46,431 nt of DNA. Origin: Sphingomonas sp. ERG5 (lineage in GTDB: Bacteria > Pseudomonadota > Alphaproteobacteria > Sphingomonadales > Sphingomonadaceae). The translations under genes and the position numbers were made by a program. The DNA lies in NCBI RefSeq assembly GCF_000803065.1, contig NZ_JSXI01000014.1, positions 1 to 46,431 of the forward strand. Reading direction: 5' to 3'. The notes under the pieces are model-generated. The model worked only from the letters and a program-made list of their open reading frames with translations. It was not told the DNA's origin and searched no databases. Below, one piece after another: positions 34,561 to 41,560 of this stretch (positions within the stretch are counted from its first letter, which is position 1; the number at the start of each line of letters is the position of its first letter).

Positions 34561-34884
34561 ATGACCGAGGACAGCAAGACGATCGACCCGAAGGCGCTCG
34601 ACAGCCTGTCGATCGCGGCGCCCGACCCGGAGGCGGAGTCGGAGCCGCACGAAAATGATCAGATCCATCACCCGCGCCAGAATGCCGGGCAGGACGAATC
34701 GATCATGAAGCGGCTGGAAAAGGATCCGGAGAATGAGGATGCGCGACTCGATGCCGCGCTGGACGAGTCGATGGACGCATCCGACCCGCCGGCCTCGACG
34801 CAGCCAGTGCATAATGTGACGCCGCCGGCCTCGTCAGGCTTTGATGCGAAGGCCGAAGAGAAAATCCAGGCTGACCGGAAATGA
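34561..34884 (+). CDS. Small acidic, probably disordered protein
   Basis: 107 residues, rich in Asp, Glu, Pro and Ser, with no hydrophobic core visible. It has a good ribosome site (GAGAGAGG, about 8 bases before ATG) and follows the transglutaminase gene after 37 bases, so it may be co-transcribed. The DPENEDARLDAALDESMDASD stretch could form a helix. I do not recognise a family. A small hairpin GCTCCC-N9-GGGAGC lies just after the stop (34891-34911) but lacks a U-run. Confidence 0.55.
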   Translation: MTEDSKTIDPKALDSLSIAAPDPEAESEPHENDQIHHPRQNAGQDESIMKRLEKDPENEDARLDAALDESMDASDPPASTQPVHNVTPPASSGFDAKAEEKIQADRK

Positions 34885-34985
34885 CCCGGCGCTCCCTGCA
34901 CAAGCGGGAGCAGCACGGGAAAAATGTTGCGTAACTGTCGCACCTGGCGAGCTTTTTGATCGCTGCATGTCGTTCGTCGCAACCT

Positions 34986-35002
34986 TTGTTGCGTCGCAAC
35001 AA
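34986..35002. promoter_or_regulatory. Perfect palindrome TTGTTGCG-T-CGCAACAA
   Basis: An 8-bp perfect dyad with a 1-base centre in the gap before the unknown gene at 35109. A further CGTCGCAAC occurs just upstream, giving a direct repeat of the right arm. It has the look of an operator; the protein is unknown. Confidence 0.45.
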
Positions 35003-35013
35003 GAACTATGATT

Positions 35014-35050
35014 CCATGCTTAACGCCGGACGACACGGTGTTAAGCATGG
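35014..35050. promoter_or_regulatory. Inverted repeat with 11-bp arms upstream of 35109
   Basis: CCATGCTTAAC (35014-35024) is repeated as the exact complement GTTAAGCATGG (35040-35050), 15 bases between. Immediately after comes GTTAACCAT. Two TTAA elements 8 bases apart (35041-35044 and 35053-35056) resemble, but do not match, the CtrA pattern TTAA-N7-TTAAC. Operator or cell-cycle control site are both guesses. Confidence 0.45.
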
Positions 35051-35108
35051 CGTTAACCATCTTGGCGCATGATCCGCTCCGGTCCAACAATGCGGGCGGG
35101 GTGACGAC

Positions 35109-35660
35109 ATGGCTTCGAGGATGAAACCAGCCAATGGCGCAATGACTTTGGCTGAAATGAAGGAATTTGCCGGGTTCAGTGCGGCGACGCAGCGTTATGT
35201 GCGGCGCTCGCTCGACATCGGTCTCGATCGTGACGATGCGATGGTGCGCTGGTCGCGCGACGTGGTCGAGGCGGCGAGCATCCGGGCGCAGGCGCGGCTT
35301 TACGAGCGGCTCCCCGATATTCGCGCGATGGTGCCCGACGATAGCGGTCTCGACGCGGTCGAACCCTTCCTCGCGCCGTTGATGACCGTCACGGCATTCG
35401 ATCTGGGGCAGGGGCGGCTGACGACCTTTTCGGCCTATCGCTTCCTGTATGAGCGGCTGATCAGCGCTGATGTGCGGCCGTGGCTCCCGGCGGCATTCTG
35501 TTCCGCGGCGGCGCTGCCGCATCTCCATCCCGATTTGCGGCGTAAATTGCTGCAGTCGATCAGCGAGGCGGCGGCAACGGCGTCGGGCTGGTCGAACCGG
35601 GCGCCGGCCTTCTTCCCCAATTGGGTCGAGAAGGTCGATATGGCGGCGCTGCCCCACTGA
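35109..35660 (+). CDS. Protein of unknown function, mostly helical
   Basis: 183 residues starting at ATG 35109. The content is helix-rich and Arg/Ala-heavy, with no signal peptide and no membrane helix. Segments such as SAATQRYVRRSLDIGLDRD and WSRDVVEAASIRAQARLY are amphipathic. One cysteine is near residue 127 (AAFCSAAAL). I recognise no domain. The gene is preceded by two perfect inverted repeats (34986-35002 and 35014-35050), so it may be tightly regulated. It ends about 45 bases before the convergent HTH gene of cassette B. Confidence 0.6.
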   Translation: MASRMKPANGAMTLAEMKEFAGFSAATQRYVRRSLDIGLDRDDAMVRWSRDVVEAASIRAQARLYERLPDIRAMVPDDSGLDAVEPFLAPLMTVTAFDLGQGRLTTFSAYRFLYERLISADVRPWLPAAFCSAAALPHLHPDLRRKLLQSISEAAATASGWSNRAPAFFPNWVEKVDMAALPH

Positions 35661-35703
35661 TCCGCGTAACGCCCGCCCCGATCGGGACGGGCGTTGGACG
35701 GCA

Positions 35704-35910
35704 TCAATCCGCGCGGAACTCCATGATGTCGCCGGGCTGACAATCGAGCTCGGTGCAGATCCCTTCCAGTGTGGCGAAGCGCACGCCCTTCACCTTGCCG
35801 GTCTTGAGCAGCGACAAATTGGTGATCGAAATGCCGACGCGTTCCGCCAGGACATTGAGCGGCATCTTGCGGCGGGCCATCATGACATCGAGCGTGACGA
35901 TGATCGGCAT
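35704..35910 (-). CDS. YozG-like HTH regulator (cassette B)
   Basis: 68 residues, single Cro/C1-type HTH: LNVLAERVGISITNLSLLK is the helix-turn-helix, followed by TGKVKGVRFATLE and CQPGDIMEF. It is a close relative of the cassette A protein at 31087-31329, sharing about half of the residues by eye. Its ATG overlaps the stop of the DUF2975 gene by one base (TAATG), so the two are translationally coupled. It is the likely binder of the TTATCG-TAAAA-CGATAA repeat upstream of the pair. Confidence 0.82.
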   Translation of the reverse strand: MPIIVTLDVMMARRKMPLNVLAERVGISITNLSLLKTGKVKGVRFATLEGICTELDCQPGDIMEFRAD

Positions 35911-36548
35911 TACACGATGCTTTCCGAATCTTCGCTGAGTCCCCGCCCGATCGCAAAGGCCCGGGCCAGCGCCAGCGCGACAAGCCCGGCGGCGACCTTC
36001 ATATAATCGAGAGCATATTCAAGCCGGAAGACGTTCACGGGCAAATGATTGCCGGAACGCGACAAGCTTGATCCGAGCGATATCGCCGGGTTGGCCGGTA
36101 TTGCGGTCGCCAGGATCAGCGGCTCGACGACCAGCGCGTTCAGCAAGTCGAATCCTGCCCAGGCGATCGCCAACAGCCCGATCCAGCGCAAACTGCGGAT
36201 GGTCGAGGGATCGAACGGCATGCCGGCGGCGATGCGGCGCAGGACGTGCTTCAGATTGATGATCGCGTAGTTCGCGCCCCATGCGAACAGCATAACGAAA
36301 AGCATCTGCGCAAATTCCGGGTACCAGTCGTGCGAGGCAAGCTCGACCCGGCCATGATCGATCACGATCGACCCGACATTGCCGGCGAGCGGCAGGTTCG
36401 CGCCCGCGCCGCCGGCCACCGGCCAGTTGGCGGTGAACGGTCCCCCCTGCGCGGCATGGGCGACGAATGCGATGATCGTGATGGTCGCGGCGATCCCGAT
36501 CAGGATCTGCGTCGCTTGCAGAAGCCAGACGAGTACACGGATGGACAT
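35910..36548 (-). CDS. DUF2975 membrane protein (cassette B)
   Basis: 212 residues with four membrane helices: VLVWLLQATQILIGIAATITII, FAQMLFVMLFAWGANYAIINL, IGLLAIAWAGFDLLNALVV and MKVAAGLVALALARAFAIG. The RRIAAGMPFDPSTIRSLRWIG region corresponds to the AAGDPF region of cassette A. A long outside loop between helices 1 and 2 (about 30-90) makes it bigger than the A copy. Function unknown; the pairing with a downstream HTH gene matches cassette A, but a third gene is absent. Confidence 0.8.
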   Translation of the reverse strand: MSIRVLVWLLQATQILIGIAATITIIAFVAHAAQGGPFTANWPVAGGAGANLPLAGNVGSIVIDHGRVELASHDWYPEFAQMLFVMLFAWGANYAIINLKHVLRRIAAGMPFDPSTIRSLRWIGLLAIAWAGFDLLNALVVEPLILATAIPANPAISLGSSLSRSGNHLPVNVFRLEYALDYMKVAAGLVALALARAFAIGRGLSEDSESIV

Positions 36549-36614
36549 GACGGCATTCCCATTCTGTTGAATGCCGCTCAGATAGGCGCACCGAAAGTGT
36601 TTTGCAACAATAAA

Positions 36615-36631
36615 TTATCGTAAAACGATAA
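36615..36631 (-). promoter_or_regulatory. Operator TTATCG-TAAAA-CGATAA of cassette B
   Basis: A perfect inverted repeat with 6-bp arms and a 5-base spacer, 67 bases before the DUF2975 start on the minus strand and within an AT-rich promoter stretch (36604-36641). It shares the core TATCG-N5-CGATA with cassette A at 30550-30564. It lies directly behind the stop codon of the extensin-like gene. Confidence 0.65.
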
Positions 36632-36648
36632 ATATAATATGTTCTACG

Positions 36649-37377
36649 CTACCGACACGTGCGCCAACTCATCGCGCCGCGCTCCGCCTGGTCGAGGTGC
36701 AGATGGTCGCGGTGCGCTGCGTTGTACTCCGGCGACAACGTGGTCGAGAACAGCCCGCACGCGCCGTTGCGCACGCTGCGCAGGAACGTGCCCTTGTCGC
36801 CGGTGTCCGCCCAATCGCCGAGGATGGTGACCTTCGTCCCGTCCTCCAGCGTGAAGCCGGCGATATCGATCGCGTCCGCCGTGGCATGCTCGCTCAGCGG
36901 CCCAGTTGGACGGTTATAGATATTGCGGCAATTATAGCTCCCGAGATGGTTGATGCTGGCCACGCGCTGCCCGAAATAGCGCCGCGCGGCGGGCTGAACG
37001 ACATTCCATTCCCATACCGACAGGGCGGCGGCCACCGGACAGGATGTTCCAGTCGTCGCCGGTGCATAGGCGGTGCGCCGCGCGCCACCGGGGGCGAAGC
37101 GGACGCCATCGGCATAGCCGCAGCGTCCGGCATGCACGACGGGCATCAATGTGTAGTTCACCCCCGCTTTGTCGAGCAGGGCGCGGCATCTGGGGAAATC
37201 CCGCGTCAGCCCGGCGAGCTTGCGCCCGGTGAACAGGCCGGTCGGCTGGCCCAGGTCAAGCGGGGTCCAGGGCAGGTCCTGCGGTCGCCCACGCACCGCC
37301 GCGAACAAGGCGAGGATCGCAGTCAGCGCGATCGCGGCGATAACCGCCACCGCCGCAATGCGACGCACGCCGGTCAT
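36649..37377 (-). CDS. Extensin-like C-terminal domain protein (M15-like fold)
   Basis: 242 residues with one N-terminal hydrophobic segment (IAAVAVIAAIALTAILALFAA), either signal anchor or signal peptide. The C-terminal domain has SEHATADAIDIAGF and HRDHLHLD, giving the His-Asp-His metal site of the extensin-like/M15 peptidase-like domain. Paired cysteines (CRALL, GRCGYA, TSCPVAA, YNCRN, GACG, TCR) suggest disulphides and a periplasmic place. Role in cell-wall peptide cleavage is inferred from the domain. It is the gene upstream of cassette B on the same strand and lies 60 bases after the NUDIX gene. Confidence 0.85.
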   Translation of the reverse strand: MTGVRRIAAVAVIAAIALTAILALFAAVRGRPQDLPWTPLDLGQPTGLFTGRKLAGLTRDFPRCRALLDKAGVNYTLMPVVHAGRCGYADGVRFAPGGARRTAYAPATTGTSCPVAAALSVWEWNVVQPAARRYFGQRVASINHLGSYNCRNIYNRPTGPLSEHATADAIDIAGFTLEDGTKVTILGDWADTGDKGTFLRSVRNGACGLFSTTLSPEYNAAHRDHLHLDQAERGAMSWRTCR

Positions 37378-37452
37378 CAGCCGCGCCCGATCTCAGCCGC
37401 GTCTAAATTAGCCACGCCCAACTTAGCCACGCCCAACTTAGCCACGCATAGC
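37378..37452 (-). repeat. 15-bp tandem repeat carrying repeated stop codons
   Basis: On the plus strand TTAGCCACGCCCAAC occurs twice exactly (37408-37422, 37423-37437), followed by a third, changed copy TTAGCCACGCATAGC (37438-37452) that contains the NUDIX stop. On the minus strand each copy ends in TAA in the same frame. Two more, degenerate units (ending CGCGGCTGA) run to the extensin start at 37377. The repeat fills the gap between the two genes. Confidence 0.85.
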
Positions 37453-38199
37453 GCTCGTGATGGTTTCCGAGGCTACCGGATAGCCGATGTCGGACGGGAT
37501 GCAGAGATACTCCTGCCCGTCGCGTTCCTCGATCCAGGGCGTGACGGTCTTGATCGGATGCCGGATCGCATCGTCGACCGCATCGGCAAAGCTGCGATAC
37601 TGTGCGAGCCGTTCGAGATTGCGGCGCGTCGGGAAGATGATGCGCACATGCCCCGCATCGGCATCGTCGAGCACTTGCTGCGCGGTAGCCCAGAGCAGGC
37701 GGACATTCTCGGTCGCGTCGACTTGCGGCAGCGGCGCGTCGGCGGGCAGGCGCGCGAGATAGAAACGCGTGTCGAAAATCCGCATATGCGCATGTCGCGG
37801 CAGCCAGCGCGCATAGGGAATGAGCGATGACGGATCGAGCGACAGGTCGGCATCGGCCAGCGCTTCGCCGAACGAGGTGCCGCCATGCAGCGCGGCGCGC
37901 AACGCCGCCAGCGTGTCGGGTGTCGGCATCGGGGTGAGCCCGATTGGCATCGCCACTTCCTCGACCGTCTCGCGGATCGCAGCGATACGGGCGGCCATAT
38001 CCTCCGAATCGCCGCCGAGGATCGTCGCGAGTGTATGGTCGCCGGGGTCGATCCGACCACCCGGAAAGACCAGGGCGCCCCCGGCGAACACCATTGCCTT
38101 GGCACGCTCGACCATCAGCAATTCGGGCGGTCCGTCGGGCATGTCACGGAACAGCACCAGCGTGGCGGCGGGGATCGCGTTGGGAAATTCTTCGGTCAT
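37438..38199 (-). CDS. NUDIX hydrolase with altered NUDIX box
   Basis: 253 residues from ATG 38199 (the frame runs on to 38277, without ribosome site, into the divergent gene's start). The segment VFPGGRIDPGD is the usual first part of the fold; the box itself reads GGDSEDMAARIAAIRETVEEVAM, so the REUXEEXGU core has RETVEEVAM with Ala in place of the final Gly. The E residues for metal binding (RETVEE) are kept. The size and the mid-part (PYARWLP..., RIFDTRFYLARLP) resemble the longer NUDT7/19-like group. Substrate may be a nucleoside or CoA derivative. The stop codon is inside a tandem repeat. Confidence 0.8.
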   Translation of the reverse strand: MTEEFPNAIPAATLVLFRDMPDGPPELLMVERAKAMVFAGGALVFPGGRIDPGDHTLATILGGDSEDMAARIAAIRETVEEVAMPIGLTPMPTPDTLAALRAALHGGTSFGEALADADLSLDPSSLIPYARWLPRHAHMRIFDTRFYLARLPADAPLPQVDATENVRLLWATAQQVLDDADAGHVRIIFPTRRNLERLAQYRSFADAVDDAIRHPIKTVTPWIEERDGQEYLCIPSDIGYPVASETITSAMRG

Positions 38200-38275
38200 G
38201 GGCAGGGTGTAGTATCGAGCGAGCGAGGGCGATAGTTCCCTTGGCAGGCGCGCGAAACCCGCTAGTCTTTCCGGC

Positions 38276-39601
38276 ATGAATCATATCGCACTTCGCGCGC
38301 TGATCGGCGTTGCCCCGATCGCTCTCAGTTTCGCCCTTGTTCCCACCGTCGCCAATGCCAGGCTCAGCCCGGTCGAGACGCGCATGACGAAGACGGTTGA
38401 TGCCGAATATGAACGCTCGGTCGCCTTGCTGCAAAAGCTGGTTGACCAGAATAGCGGCACGATGAACTTCGCCGGGGTCGACCTGGTCGGCAAGATGATG
38501 CGCGCGGAACTCGAACCGTTGGGCTTCACGGTCGAATGGAAGCCGCAGGCGGCGGCGAACCGCGCCGGACATCTGATCGCCACCAAGAAAGGCCGGGCGG
38601 GTGCGAAGAAGCTGCTGCTGATCGGCCATCTCGACACCGTGTTCGAAAAGGATTCGCCGTTCCAGAAATTCACCCGCAAGGGAGAGGAAGCCGAGGGGCC
38701 GGGCGCGGGCGACGACAAGGGCGGGATGGTCGTGATGCTTGCCGCATTGCGCGCGATGCAGGCGGCGGGGACGCTCAAGGACGCCGATATCGAAATCATG
38801 TTGTCGGGCGACGAGGAGGATGCCGGCGATCCGATCGAGGTGGCGCGAGCCGACCTGATCGCAGCGGGCAGGCGCGCCGATGTCGCGCTCGATTTCGAAG
38901 GGCTGGCGACCGAGGGCGGCAAGGATATGGGGTCGATCGCGCGGCGGTCATCCAACAGCTGGACGATCACGACCACCGGCAAGACCGGCCATTCCTCGCT
39001 CATTTTCTCCAGCGAATATGGCGATGGCGCGGTCAATGAGTTGACGCGCATCCTGGCCGCGTTCCGCAAGGAATTGCCCGAGCCCAATCTGACGTTCAAC
39101 ACCGGTATCATCGCCGGCGGGTCGAGCGCCGCGCTCGATGCCGATGCGGTGCGCGCGACGGCGGCGGGCAAGGGCAACATCATTCCCCAGACGGCGGTGG
39201 CGCGGGGCGATTTCCGCACCTTGTCGCCCGAGCAGACCGATCGGGTGCGCGCCAAGATGCAGGCGATCGTCGCCGCGCATGCGCCGGGCACCGATGCGAA
39301 AATCAGCTTCGATCCCGGCAGCTATCCGGCCATGGCGCCGACGCCGGGCAACAAGGCGCTGCTCGATGCGCTGAATGTGGTGAACAGGGATATGGGGCTC
39401 GAACCGATGGCTGCGCTCGACCCGTTGAAGCGCGGCGCCGGCGACATTTCGTTCGTGGCGAGCGATGTCGACGGACTGGTCGGGCTCGGCACCACCAGCC
39501 GGGGCGATCATGCGCCGGGCGAGACGGTCAATCTCGACAGCATCCGCCGCCAGGCCAAGCGCGCCGCGATCCTGATGACGCGGCTCTCGTCAGCGAAATG
39601 A
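38276..39601 (+). CDS. Exported M20-family metallopeptidase (carboxypeptidase G2-like)
   Basis: 441 residues with signal peptide (LIGVAPIALSFALVPTVANA). The two-zinc site is visible: H118 and D120 (LIGHLDTVF), the bridging Asp in GAGDDKGG (146/147), catalytic E180 with E181 (SGDEEDAGD), the DFEG acid and a late His (SRGDHAPGE). This is the glutamate-carboxypeptidase-like branch, which cleaves C-terminal or N-acyl amino acids from small peptides in the periplasm. The 3' end overlaps the following MHS transporter start by 4 bases (ATGA at 39598), so product uptake by the transporter is a natural reading. It is divergent from the NUDIX gene. Confidence 0.88.
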   Translation: MNHIALRALIGVAPIALSFALVPTVANARLSPVETRMTKTVDAEYERSVALLQKLVDQNSGTMNFAGVDLVGKMMRAELEPLGFTVEWKPQAAANRAGHLIATKKGRAGAKKLLLIGHLDTVFEKDSPFQKFTRKGEEAEGPGAGDDKGGMVVMLAALRAMQAAGTLKDADIEIMLSGDEEDAGDPIEVARADLIAAGRRADVALDFEGLATEGGKDMGSIARRSSNSWTITTTGKTGHSSLIFSSEYGDGAVNELTRILAAFRKELPEPNLTFNTGIIAGGSSAALDADAVRATAAGKGNIIPQTAVARGDFRTLSPEQTDRVRAKMQAIVAAHAPGTDAKISFDPGSYPAMAPTPGNKALLDALNVVNRDMGLEPMAALDPLKRGAGDISFVASDVDGLVGLGTTSRGDHAPGETVNLDSIRRQAKRAAILMTRLSSAK

Positions 39602-41292
39602 CCGCTGACGCCAGCGCCGACTTGCCGCAGCACCATAAGGCGACCCAGAGCGAGAAGCTGGTCATTGCCGCATCGTCGCTGGGCACGGTGTTCGAATGGT
39701 ACGACTTTTACCTCTACGGCTTGCTCGCGACGATCATCACCAAGCAATTCTTCTCCGGCGTGAACGAGACGACCGGGTTCATCTTCGCGCTGGCGGCGTT
39801 CGCGGCGGGTTTCGCGGTGCGGCCGTTCGGGGCGTTGCTGTTCGGGCGGATCGGCGATCTGGTCGGGCGCAAGAACACCTTCCTGGTCACCATGGGCATC
39901 ATGGGCCTGTCGACCTTCCTGGTCGGCTGGTTGCCCAGTTATGACACGATCGGCGTCGCCGCGCCGATCATCCTCGTGCTGCTGCGCTTGCTGCAGGGCC
40001 TGGCGCTGGGCGGCGAATATGGCGGTGCGGCGACCTATGTCGCGGAACATGCGCCGAACCATCGGCGTGGACTGTACACCAGCTTCATCCAGACGACCGC
40101 GACGCTTGGCCTGTTCGCGGCGTTGCTGGTGGTGATCGGGATCCGCACCGCGGTCGGTGAGGTCGCATTCGCCGACTGGGGCTGGCGCTGGCCGTTCATC
40201 ATCTCGATCGTGCTGCTCGGCGTATCGTTGTGGATCCGGCTGCAACTCGAAGAAAGCCCGGTGTTCCTGAAGATGAAGGCCGAGGGCAAGGGATCGAAGG
40301 CGCCGCTGACCGATGCCTTTGCGAAATGGGGCAATTTGCGCATCGTCATCATCGCGCTGGTCGGCGCGGTCGCCGGGCAGGCGGTGGTCTGGTATACCGG
40401 CCAGTTCTATGCGTTGTTTTTCCTGGAAAAAATGCTCAAGGTCGATGGTGCGACCGCCAATATCCTGATCGCCATCGCGCTCGCGCTGGGCACGCCGTTC
40501 TTCCTGATCTTCGGCTGGCTGTCGGACAAGATCGGGCGCAAGCCGATTATCCTCGCCGGTTGCGCGCTTGCCGCGCTGACCTATTTTCCGCTGTTCCACG
40601 CGCTGACCAATGCCGCCAATCCGGCGCTGGCGGCGGCACAGGCCAGCGCGCCCGTGACGTTGACCTCCTATAACGACGCGTGCTCGTTTCAGTTCGACCC
40701 GATCGGCCGGAACCGCTTCGATGCGTCGAGCTGCGACGTCGCCAAATCCTATCTCGCCAAGGCCGGCATTCCCTATGCCGCCGCCAGGGGCTCGGATGCT
40801 GGTTTGCCCGGCGCACCGACGCTTAACCGCCAGACAGTGATCGCAATCGGCGGCGCGACCCTGTCAATGCCGGATCCGGCGGGCTTGGCGCCCGAAGCGC
40901 GCAAGGCCGCGATCGCCGCGTTCCAGGGTGAGCTGAAGGCCCGGCTGAATGCCGCCGGCTATCCGGCCAAGGCCGATCCCGCCCGGATCGACAAGCCGCT
41001 GGTCGTCGCGATCCTGTTCGTCCTCGTGCTGCTGGTGACCGCCGTTTACGGCCCGATCGCGGCGTTGCTGGTCGAACTGTTCCCGACCAATATCCGCTAC
41101 ACATCGATGTCGCTGCCCTATCATATCGGCAATGGCTGGTTCGGCGGTTTCCTGCCGACCACGGCGTTCGCGATGGTCGCGGCCACCGGGGATATCTATT
41201 ACGGTTTGTGGTATCCGATCGTGGTCGCTGCCCTGACCGTGATCCTGGGGCTGTTCCTGTTGCCCGAAACCTTCAGGCGCAGCATCGACTGA
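39598..41292 (+). CDS. MHS-family MFS transporter with large extracytoplasmic insert
   Basis: 564 residues. The MHS marks are FEWYDFYLYG (32-41), GRIGDLVGRKNTF (83-95) and ALGGEYGGA (136-144), which are typical for proton/metabolite symporters such as ProP, ShiA and KgtP. About 128 residues (338-465) are inserted between membrane helices 9 and 10, with two cysteines (C362, C379) that could form a disulphide; standard members lack this. The remainder continues with PIAALLVELFPTNIR and a normal end. Translational coupling to the M20 peptidase suggests uptake of its small acid or amino acid product. The class is clear, the solute is not. Confidence 0.85.
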   Translation: MTADASADLPQHHKATQSEKLVIAASSLGTVFEWYDFYLYGLLATIITKQFFSGVNETTGFIFALAAFAAGFAVRPFGALLFGRIGDLVGRKNTFLVTMGIMGLSTFLVGWLPSYDTIGVAAPIILVLLRLLQGLALGGEYGGAATYVAEHAPNHRRGLYTSFIQTTATLGLFAALLVVIGIRTAVGEVAFADWGWRWPFIISIVLLGVSLWIRLQLEESPVFLKMKAEGKGSKAPLTDAFAKWGNLRIVIIALVGAVAGQAVVWYTGQFYALFFLEKMLKVDGATANILIAIALALGTPFFLIFGWLSDKIGRKPIILAGCALAALTYFPLFHALTNAANPALAAAQASAPVTLTSYNDACSFQFDPIGRNRFDASSCDVAKSYLAKAGIPYAAARGSDAGLPGAPTLNRQTVIAIGGATLSMPDPAGLAPEARKAAIAAFQGELKARLNAAGYPAKADPARIDKPLVVAILFVLVLLVTAVYGPIAALLVELFPTNIRYTSMSLPYHIGNGWFGGFLPTTAFAMVAATGDIYYGLWYPIVVAALTVILGLFLLPETFRRSID

Positions 41293-41363
41293 CGATTGAT
41301 ATGCGGCAATCCGGTGTCCCAGATTGCGGCTGGGCTTACGCATCGGGCACCACCAGGCCGAAT

Positions 41364-41536
41364 TTCGACTTGCGCCAGGATTTCACCGAAGGCGGATCGG
41401 GCGTGGCCGACTGGAAGCGAGTCCTGCCCGCGGCGTATCGCGCCGGCGTAGGCACTGCTTCGTCGAACAGGAGCCGCCGTACGAATTCCCGCCGTTTGAG
41501 GCATTACGCAAGAGTTTCGGCTATCTGGTGCGCTGG
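41364..41536 (+). pseudogene. Remnant of a sugar phosphate isomerase/epimerase gene
   Basis: In one frame, FDLRQDFTEGGSGVADWKRV then LPAAYRAGV (41364-41450) matches the C-terminal TIM-barrel end of the sugar phosphate isomerase/epimerase family (..F.EVGSGVIDF..I..AAK.AGV). From about 41450 the next frame continues HCFVEQEPPYEFPPFEALRK and FGYL, which matches the family ending KHYFVEQE.P...P...L..SY.YL. One lost base near 41450 restores one frame (V-R-H-C-F). No N-terminal two thirds is seen, and the DNA before 41364 back to the MHS stop is unreadable as this family. It is thus a truncated, frameshifted relic. Confidence 0.75.
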
Positions 41537-41560
41537 TCGCCTGACGGACGCGATCTGACG

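Noticed and set aside
35041..35061. Full CtrA box before the gene at 35109
   Set aside because: The two TTAA elements are 8, not 7, bases apart; I keep it only as a loose resemblance.
39508..40599. 363-codon minus-strand frame opposite the MHS transporter
   Set aside because: It is Gln/Arg/Asp-rich with no hydrophobic core, and antisense to a clear membrane protein gene.
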